Source: DSPP01 sp964607165 (lineage in GTDB: Bacteria > Zixibacteria > MSB-5A5 > DSPP01). Taken from it: a stretch of DNA of 46,705 nucleotides. The DNA lies in NCBI GenBank assembly GCA_964607165.1, contig CAZSIT010000018.1, forward strand, positions 1-46,705, in the 5' to 3' direction. Every line of letters starts with the position of its first letter. The first letter of the stretch is position 1. The notes below the pieces were generated by a model. The model worked only from the letters and a program-made list of their open reading frames with translations, searched no databases and was not told where the DNA came from. Positions 40,788 through 46,705 of the stretch are shown in pieces. The position numbers and the translations under genes were made by a program.

Positions 40788-43700
40788 ATGCTGAAACGGC
40801 TCATAGAATTTACCATCCACCAGCGGCTGTTTGTTCTTTCCTTAGGCGGCCTTTTGGTTATAGCCGGACTGGTGGCGCTCTGGAAGCTCCCTTTTGACGC
40901 TTTCCCGGACACCACGCCGGTTTTGGTACAAGTTAACGTCTCCGCGCCGGGATGGGCGCCGGAAGAGATGGAACGTCAGGTGACCTTCCCGTTGGAGCGG
41001 AGTTTAGCAGGACTGGCTGGGCTGGTGGAAGTGCGCTCCATCTCAAAATATGGGCTTTCCCAGGTAACCCTTATTTTTGGTGACGAAACGAATCTTTACC
41101 TGGCGCGCCAACAGGCAGCCGAGCGGCTTTCCGGCATCGAGCTGCCCGACGGTGTGCCGCCGCCGCAACTGGGTCCCATTTCCACCGGACTGGGGGAGAT
41201 CTTTCACTACCTCGTGTTGGGCAAGACCTCGGATTTGACGGAGTTGCGCACCATCCAGGACTGGATAATCAAACCGCAGCTTCAATCGGTTGCAGGAGTT
41301 GCGGAAGTCAACAGTTGGGGCGGTTATGAGAAGCAGTATCACGTCTTAGTTGAGCCGAACCGCTTGGCACAGTACAACCTCTCTTTATCTGTGGTCGCGG
41401 CAAAGCTAAAGGAAAATCTGGGTAATGTGGCGGGAGGGCAGATGGTGCGGGCCGGTGAACAAACCCTGGTGCGGGGAGTAGGCATTGTCGGCCAGCGCAG
41501 CCAAATTGAAGAACTGGTCGTGGACACCCGCAAAGGAGTCCCGATCCGCATACGCGACTTCGCGGACGTAGTGATTGGTCACGAACTGCGCCGCGGGGCC
41601 ACTACCTATGACGGAAAAGGAGAAGTGGTTCTGGGGTTGGGCTTTATGCTGACCGGCCAGAATTCAGAGGAAATCACCAAAAAATTAGCCCAGCGCTTGG
41701 AGGAGATTAGGCCATCCTTGCCGGAAGGAATTGAAGTAAAGCCGGTTTACAAACGAACCGATTTGGTGAATCAGGTTCTTCGTACCGTTGAGCACAACCT
41801 GTTTTTCGGCGCAATTTTGGTGGTGGCGATATTGTTTGTGTTTCTCGGCGATCTGCGAGCCGGGCTCATTGTCGCCTCGGCCATCCCCCTGTCTATGCTC
41901 TTTGCCTTCGACTTGATGTCGCGGGCCGGAATTGCCGGAAGCTTGATGAGCCTGGGGGCGATAGATTTTGGCCTGGCTGTGGACAATTCGGTGGTTCAAG
42001 TCGAAAACACCATTCGCCGTCTATCCAAAGCGGGTGCGTCGCCCCGTTTGGATGTAATTCGGGATGCCATCCTGGAGGTGCGCAAACCGACTCTTTTTGG
42101 CGTGCTGATAATTATTATCGTTTACTTCCCGATTCTTACCCTCCAGGGCGTGGAGGGAAAACTTTTCCGGCCGATGGCTCTGACCGTTACCTTTGTGCTT
42201 ATCGGGTCACTTTTGCTTTCCTTCACCATCATTCCGGCTTTAATCGCCACCTTTCTCGGTAAGAATGTACGGGAAACCGAGCCCCGTATCGTGGAATGGT
42301 TAAAACGGCTCTACCGTCCGAGCCTGAACTGGGCCCTGCGGCACGGACGCGTGGTGCTGGCGACAGCTACAGCTCTGCTTGCGGCAGGAATAATTGTTTT
42401 TCTTTTCATCGGGGCGGAATTTATACCCCGTTTAAGTGAAGGAACCATAGTGGTAAACGTGGTGCGTTTGGCCGGGGTCTCGCTGGAACAGTCGGCGGAT
42501 TACGGCTCTCAAATTGAGCGGATTTTACTCGAGAAGTTCCCGGACGAAATTGAGCATATCTGGACCCGCACGGGCACGGCCGAACTGGCCACCGACCCGA
42601 TGGGTTTGGAACTATCGGACGTTTTCATCACCCTTAAGGCTCGAGGAAAGTGGAAAAAAGCCAAGAACCAGCAGCAACTGGTGGCGGCAATGGACAAAGA
42701 ACTATCCGACCTGCCGGGAGCCAACCGGATATTCACCCAGCCGATTGAGATGCGGGTAAACGAAATGATTGCCGGCATCCGGGCGGATGTCGGAATTAAA
42801 ATTTTTGGAGATGACCTGAATGTTCTGGAAGAGAAAGCCGAAGAGATTTCCAAACTTGCGGAAAGCATTCGGGGAAGCGCCGACGTTTCCGTCGAGCAAC
42901 TGACCGGCCAGCCGCAGTTGCAGATAGCCGTGGATCGTGAGCGGCTTTCCCGTTTCGGTTTATCGGCTCGTGAGGTTCTGGACGTCATCGAGAGTTTTGG
43001 CGGCATTAAAGTGGGTGAGGTATACGAGGGACAGCGCCGCTTCGATTTGGCGGTTCGGTTGAACGAATCGTACCGGCGGGTGCCGGAAGATATAGAACGC
43101 ATACCGATTCAGGCCGCTACTGGCGAACTGGTCACCCTCGACCGGGTGACAAAGCCAAATCTTGCTCCCGGCCGTTCGACCATCACACGGGAATGGAGCA
43201 AACGCCGGATTGTAGTCCAGTGCAACGTGCGGGGACGGGACGTGGGGTCGTTTGTGGATGAGTTGCGCCAGCGGATTGAAAAGGAAATTGCCCTGCCGCC
43301 GGGTTACTTCGTACGTTTTGGCGGGCAATTCGAGAATCTGGAGCGGGCCCGGGCACGCTTGGCTTTGATCGTTCCAGTTGCCCTCCTTTTGATTTTCGGC
43401 CTCCTATACTGGACCTATAAATCGGTGCGGGACGCCTTGCTGATTTTCACGGGCGTCCCCCTGGCAGTAGTCGGCGGCGTGGCGGCTCTGGCCGTACGAG
43501 GAATGCCCTTCTCCATTGCAGCCGGTGTCGGTTTCATAGCTCTCTCCGGCATCGCGGTGCTGAATGGATTGGTCCTGGTTTCAACCATAAAGCGGTTGCG
43601 AGCTGAAGGATTGGAGCTTTCGAACGCCGTTAAAGAGGGAGCAATTACCCGTTTGAGACCGGTATTGATGACTGCTTTGGTTGCGGCGTTCGGATTTATT

Positions 43701-43853
43701 CCGATGACGATTTCGCAAGGAGTTGGGGCGGAAGTTCAACGCCCTTTAGCCAGCGTGGTGGTAGGTGGAATCCTCTCCTCTACGGCTTTGACTCTTTTTG
43801 TTCTTCCGGTTCTATATACGATGTTTGGCAAAAAAACCGTATCGGAGGTTTGA
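40788..43853 (+). CDS. RND heavy-metal efflux pump (CusA/CzcA family)
   Basis: 1021 residues, the family length. FPLERSLAGLAGL and ISKYGLSQVTLIF near the N-terminus, SLGAIDFGLAVDNSVVQVEN in the fourth membrane segment (proton-relay Asp), FTQPIEMRVNEMIAGIRADV and GDDL in the porter domain, and a second half with FIALSGIAVLNGLVLVS are typical of HME-RND pumps. It exports metal ions in exchange for protons, taking them from periplasm or cytoplasm. The three methionines used by CusA for Cu(I) are not obvious, so the pump is more CzcA-like; the metal is unknown. The start was chosen at MLKRLIEFTIHQR. Confidence 0.92.
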   Translation: MLKRLIEFTIHQRLFVLSLGGLLVIAGLVALWKLPFDAFPDTTPVLVQVNVSAPGWAPEEMERQVTFPLERSLAGLAGLVEVRSISKYGLSQVTLIFGDETNLYLARQQAAERLSGIELPDGVPPPQLGPISTGLGEIFHYLVLGKTSDLTELRTIQDWIIKPQLQSVAGVAEVNSWGGYEKQYHVLVEPNRLAQYNLSLSVVAAKLKENLGNVAGGQMVRAGEQTLVRGVGIVGQRSQIEELVVDTRKGVPIRIRDFADVVIGHELRRGATTYDGKGEVVLGLGFMLTGQNSEEITKKLAQRLEEIRPSLPEGIEVKPVYKRTDLVNQVLRTVEHNLFFGAILVVAILFVFLGDLRAGLIVASAIPLSMLFAFDLMSRAGIAGSLMSLGAIDFGLAVDNSVVQVENTIRRLSKAGASPRLDVIRDAILEVRKPTLFGVLIIIIVYFPILTLQGVEGKLFRPMALTVTFVLIGSLLLSFTIIPALIATFLGKNVRETEPRIVEWLKRLYRPSLNWALRHGRVVLATATALLAAGIIVFLFIGAEFIPRLSEGTIVVNVVRLAGVSLEQSADYGSQIERILLEKFPDEIEHIWTRTGTAELATDPMGLELSDVFITLKARGKWKKAKNQQQLVAAMDKELSDLPGANRIFTQPIEMRVNEMIAGIRADVGIKIFGDDLNVLEEKAEEISKLAESIRGSADVSVEQLTGQPQLQIAVDRERLSRFGLSAREVLDVIESFGGIKVGEVYEGQRRFDLAVRLNESYRRVPEDIERIPIQAATGELVTLDRVTKPNLAPGRSTITREWSKRRIVVQCNVRGRDVGSFVDELRQRIEKEIALPPGYFVRFGGQFENLERARARLALIVPVALLLIFGLLYWTYKSVRDALLIFTGVPLAVVGGVAALAVRGMPFSIAAGVGFIALSGIAVLNGLVLVSTIKRLRAEGLELSNAVKEGAITRLRPVLMTALVAAFGFIPMTISQGVGAEVQRPLASVVVGGILSSTALTLFVLPVLYTMFGKKTVSEV

Positions 43854-43854
43854 C

Positions 43855-45096
43855 GTGAGGCTATTTACTGTCATCAGATTCTGTTTCAAGTTTGTAATCC
43901 TATCGTGCGTTATTTTTGGTCAATCTAGCCTGTTGGCAGACACATTATCTCTAAAACAGGTCATCGAGCTGGGCTTGCCGTTACATCCAGCCGTTCGAGC
44001 AGCCAGCGGAGACCTACGGGTTGCCAAAGGGAATTTCTGGGAACGGATTAGTCCGACCAGCCCGCTGTTTCGGATTGAAAACGAAGAGGTTCCCCGAAGT
44101 GCGAGCTTGTCCGAATACGGGCGACAGACAATTAGTCTTTCGCAAAGTTTTGAATTTCCCTTTCTAACCTATTACCGGGGCCGGGCTGCCCACCAGACCG
44201 TACAGTCTGCACGGGTGAACTATGAGTTGGTACGGGCCGAAGCCAAGGGCGAAATTACGATGGCCTATATAGACGCGTGGCTTCTCCAAAAACTGGAATC
44301 GATTGCCGACTCGCTGGCTCAGGCCACAAAATTTCTGGCAGAAACGGCAGAGAAACGATACACGGCGGGCGCGGCTACCGCTATCGAGCGGGATAGATTA
44401 AGAGCTCGGGCCGAGCAATTTGCCCGCAAGCGCGAGGTTGCCGAGCTTGACTTCAATCTTAGTTTGACCGAGTTGGCACTTCTAATTGGTAAAAAGACTG
44501 ATACCCATCTGGACCTGACCGGGCCGGGTTTGGTAGATCCGAATCTTCCGGACTTGAGGATGACCCCCGCGGCCAGCGCCCAAGTGCAAAGGTCTCAGTT
44601 TGCATTAAAAGCGGCGCGGGCCGAGCAGGGTGCCTCTCGTCTCTCCTGGTTACCGCAGATAGAACTGGAGCTATTCCGCCAGGAAGACAGAAGCCAGCGC
44701 TTTTGGGGTGGCGCCATTCAACTGTCCCTTCCGGTCTGGTTTGAATTGAGCGGCACAGGGAATCTGAAAAAGACATCCGGCGTTGTCGAGCGGGCAAAAG
44801 CCGAAGTGGAGCAAGCGCAACGCCAGTGGCAAATAGACTGGCTCAGAACTTCACGTTCTTTTGAGAACGCAAAACGCCGATTTCGCAGCCTCGAAGAAAT
44901 CGGACTTCCTGCTGCCCGGAGGGCCTACAACGCAGCCCTGCGTTCCTACGAGGTCGGCAAACTGGGGGTGACAGACCTTTTAGCGACCTTTTTGGAGACA
45001 CAAGAAGCAGAGCGGGAGTACCTTGAAGTTCAAAGGGAAATTTGGCAATGGCGAACCCAAATAGAAGTCCTGTCTGCCGGGCACACCGAACAATAA
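43855..45096 (+). CDS. TolC/CusC-type outer-membrane efflux channel
   Basis: 413 residues from the GTG at 43855, which follows GGAGG by six bases. Signal peptide RLFTVIRFCFKFVILSCVIF precedes DTLSLKQVIELGL. Two long alpha-helical repeats (about 120-215 and 305-405, rich in Ala, Glu, Arg and Gln) form the tunnel, and the VGKLGVTDLLATFLETQE motif is typical of the family. With the adaptor and pump it completes a tripartite efflux system. The gene starts one base after the pump stop. It is shorter than TolC but normal for CzcC-like channels. Confidence 0.88.
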   Translation: MRLFTVIRFCFKFVILSCVIFGQSSLLADTLSLKQVIELGLPLHPAVRAASGDLRVAKGNFWERISPTSPLFRIENEEVPRSASLSEYGRQTISLSQSFEFPFLTYYRGRAAHQTVQSARVNYELVRAEAKGEITMAYIDAWLLQKLESIADSLAQATKFLAETAEKRYTAGAATAIERDRLRARAEQFARKREVAELDFNLSLTELALLIGKKTDTHLDLTGPGLVDPNLPDLRMTPAASAQVQRSQFALKAARAEQGASRLSWLPQIELELFRQEDRSQRFWGGAIQLSLPVWFELSGTGNLKKTSGVVERAKAEVEQAQRQWQIDWLRTSRSFENAKRRFRSLEEIGLPAARRAYNAALRSYEVGKLGVTDLLATFLETQEAEREYLEVQREIWQWRTQIEVLSAGHTEQ

Positions 45097-45109
45097 TTAG
45101 TAGCCTTCG

Positions 45110-45309
45110 GCATGGACTCGGGAGTTTAATGACCGCCCTGGTTGCCGCCTTCGGATTCATCGGCCGTTTCGCAGGGAATTGGGGCGGAAGTCCAAAGGCC
45201 TTTAGCCAGCGTAGTGGTGGGTGGAATCATTTCCTCTACGGCTTTGACTCTCCTTGTCCTGCCGGTTCTCCATACAATTTTTGGAAAGAAAGCATCTTTT
45301 GAAAAATAG
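45110..45309 (+). pseudogene. Frameshifted remnant of a second CusA/CzcA pump C-terminus
   Basis: In one frame it reads SLMTALVAAFGFI, then, after a shift caused by a net loss of five bases relative to the intact pump (between about 45157 and 45172), it continues in another frame as AEVQRPLASVVVGG and on to LVLPVLHTIFGKK before a TAG at 45307. These match the last 60 residues of the pump at 40788-43853 with many synonymous changes, so this is a diverged paralogue and not a fresh copy. It lies 13 bases after the channel gene. Confidence 0.85.
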
Positions 45310-45372
45310 AACTTTTTCCATTCCCGCTTAAATGCCGTGTATTCTACTAAAGCACGGAGGAGAAAATGAATA

Positions 45373-45870
45373 ATGTCAGACAAAAAGTTGGAAGAGTCCA
45401 AATCTTTTGGGGGAGCCCATCATCTGCTCGGGCAGTTGGTAGGCGGATGGGAAGGGACAACCAAAACCTGGTTTGAACCGGGTAAGTTAGCCGATGAATC
45501 CCTCTGGCAGGGGACTATTCGGCCTATATTGGATGGCCGATTTGTCATCCATGAATACGAAGGTTCTCTGAAAGGGGACCGGCTTTCGGGTGTAGCGATT
45601 TACGGCTACGGCCTGGAGCGGGACAAATTTCAATCCGCCTGGGTCGATAGTTTCCATATGGGAACCGGACTTATGTTTTCCAAGGGAGAAAGAACCGAAA
45701 AAGGTTTTTCGGTTCTCGGCCACTACGACGCTCCCCCCGGCCCGCCTTGGGGCTGGCGCACGGAAATAGAAATTATCGACGCCGAACATATCGTAATCAG
45801 CGCTTACAACATCTCACCAAATGGTGAAGAAGCCAAAGCGGTAGAGACCAGCTATGCCCGCAAAAAATAG
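45373..45870 (+). CDS. DUF1579 family protein
   Basis: 165 residues without signal peptide. LLGQLVGGWEGTTKTWFEPG and DGRFVIHEYEGSL match the lipocalin-like DUF1579 pattern; the function of that family is unknown. A GGAGG site is 12 bases upstream, rather far. A nearer ATG (45366) is out of frame and would give a different, unlikely product. The stop overlaps a small ORF beginning at 45854. Confidence 0.78.
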   Translation: MSDKKLEESKSFGGAHHLLGQLVGGWEGTTKTWFEPGKLADESLWQGTIRPILDGRFVIHEYEGSLKGDRLSGVAIYGYGLERDKFQSAWVDSFHMGTGLMFSKGERTEKGFSVLGHYDAPPGPPWGWRTEIEIIDAEHIVISAYNISPNGEEAKAVETSYARKK

Positions 45871-45994
45871 CTGGTTAACCTACGTCCTGCAGCCCGGGGA
45901 AAGCTTTCAAAAGCCAACTGGAAATTATGCCGAATTGGTTGAAAAACATCAAAAGGCCAATGGCTACCAGAAGCAGGCCGGAGGGAAAAAGTAA
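45854..45994 (+). CDS. Small ORF overlapping the DUF1579 gene, possible gene or remnant
   Basis: 46 codons starting MPAKNSWLTYVLQPGESF and ending in a Lys/Gln-rich stretch. It overlaps the DUF1579 gene by 17 bases. The amino-acid make-up is protein-like, but no ribosome site is clear, and it could be the tail of a lost gene. No family is recognised. Confidence 0.35.
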   Translation: MPAKNSWLTYVLQPGESFQKPTGNYAELVEKHQKANGYQKQAGGKK

Positions 45995-46178
45995 AGCCCT
46001 TTCAGGGGTTGCCTTGCTCTATCTGCCAACCTATCTTTCCGCCAAGTGCATATGGCTACCAAAGCGATTCAGGCAGGCGGGGTTCACAAGGGGAAGCTCC
46101 TACATGGAAAAACCCTGGCCGGGCAGGCAAAACCCTGGACACAAAGAAGGCGCGCCAGGGAAAGTGTTTAAGGAATTG
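45995..46178. other. Intergenic DNA with a repeat fragment before the methyltransferase
   Basis: Contains CCCTGGCC (46113-46120) directly followed by GGGCAGGC (46121-46128), a shortened form of the element in tsaB, and a second AAACCCTGG. Only short frames without support are present. Confidence 0.5.
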
Positions 46179-46697
46179 ATGAAATACGTTGCCCAAAACG
46201 GAGTTAACCGGAGCATAAAACCTGTTTTCAAAACCGATGATACTGCCTTGTATGTAGGAGATTGTCTGGAAGTTCTCCCCTGTTTTCCAGACAATTATGT
46301 GGATATGATTTTTGCCGACCCGCCTTATATGTTGTCAAATAACGGGATTACTTGCTTTGCAGGAAAAATGGTGAGCGTGAATAAAGGGAAATGGGACAAA
46401 AGCAAAGGATTTGAAAACGATTTGCTCTTTCACGAAACTTGGCTGAAGGAATGCAGAAGAGTTTTAAAACCCGAAGGCACAATTTGGATTAGCGGAACAC
46501 TCCATAGCATTTATCAGTGCGGATACTTATTGCAAAAACTAAATTTTCATTTATTGAATGACATCGCCTGGTTCAAGCCGAACGCTGCGCCCAATTTGAG
46601 TTGCACCGTGTTTGCCCATAGCCACGAAACATTACTCTGGGCAAGAAAAGATGTACTGCCCCACCTAATTTTGGACAGGTGTGTGGCTTATTTTTAA
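46179..46697 (+). pseudogene. DNA methyltransferase (beta-class, DpnA/MboII-like), 3' end removed by an IS
   Basis: From the ATG at 46179 (AAGGA upstream). Motif IV is ADPPYMLS near residues 45-52, followed by KMVSVNKGKWDKSKGF, a stretch characteristic of adenine methyltransferases that modify GATC or related sites, and LKPEGTIWISGTLHSIYQC. The SAM-binding FxGxG motif, which lies at the C-terminus in the beta class, is absent: at about 46652 the reading frame enters an IS terminus and stops at 46697 after 15 foreign codons. Such a fragment should be inactive. No restriction partner is in view. Confidence 0.75.
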
Positions 46698-46705
46698 CAT
46701 CCAAT
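46652..46705. mobile_element. IS3-family (IS150-like) terminus at the right edge
   Basis: TGTACTGCCCCACC...TTTTGGACAGG begins at 46652. It resembles the end of IS150 and matches the inverted terminus at positions 1-54 except for a few bases. The element runs out of the window. It interrupts the methyltransferase. Confidence 0.6.

Noticed and set aside
45366..45480. Frame starting at the ATG at 45366 with a better-placed ribosome site
   Set aside because: It yields a short Arg-rich product without homology; the DUF1579 frame from 45373 is clearly the gene.

Overview
The window reads as one scaffold from an uncultivated Gram-negative bacterium of intermediate GC. Outer-membrane beta-barrels, a Skp/OmpH chaperone, heptose-precursor (rfaE1/rfaE2) and GDP-/UDP-sugar enzymes and a complete RND tripartite pump show two membranes. 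The gene mix (DUF3467 plus GH57 branching enzyme, fused-subunit 2-oxoacid dehydrogenase E1, split GcvPA/GcvPB, accB-pilT-accC) would fit candidate phyla around the FCB group such as Zixibacteria or KSB1, but no phylogenetic marker here settles the lineage. Both ends carry a related IS3-type terminus, and two 100-base N gaps sit next to repeats, so the scaffold looks cut at repeated DNA.

Layout. 0-4.3 kb: IS end, a secreted protein built from four copies of an unrecognised domain, a GH57 enzyme whose 3' end is lost in a gap, and DUF3467. 4.26-6.4 kb: a 27-bp tandem array beside an AT-rich SF1 helicase. 6.4-17.8 kb: housekeeping genes (rfaE1, rfaE2, TPR protein, Xaa-Pro peptidase, accB, pilT, accC, gcvH, gcvPA, gcvPB), with two small reverse-strand unknowns inside the gcv locus. 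18-23 kb: five secreted beta-barrel-like proteins and a YdjM-type membrane protein. 23-29.5 kb: a KimA-like APC transporter, tsaB-rimI-accD, folC and trxA. 29.5-34.7 kb: fused E1 alpha/beta, an orphan promoter-RNA-terminator unit, a winged-helix-like protein, an RSH (RelA/SpoT-domain) protein and an intact IS1595-family element with an 8-bp target duplication. 34.7-38.6 kb: sugar-nucleotide genes gmd, rmd-like and a UDP-sugar dehydrogenase, with a Skp-like gene. 38.6-45.3 kb: a heavy-metal efflux module (small Cys-rich exported protein, adaptor with four Cys/His motifs, pump, outer-membrane channel) followed by a frameshifted remnant of a second pump. 45.4-46.7 kb: DUF1579, a small ORF, and a DNA methyltransferase cut by an IS end.

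Cutting across these regions are several families of short palindromic repeats. The commonest has two complementary arms of variable sequence followed by CCCTAC. Copies fill the intergenic regions, and some enter genes: one element lies in frame inside tsaB, one supplies the last codons and stop of accD, and a hairpin lies in the C-terminal codons of gcvPA. Several start codons (accC, gcvPA, gmd, the Cys-rich gene) lie only 8-10 nt after a good -10 box, which suggests leaderless transcripts. The strongest candidates for something undescribed are the orphan structured RNA at 31.9 kb, the mobile palindromes inside coding sequence, the four-motif metal adaptor and the four-repeat secreted protein.
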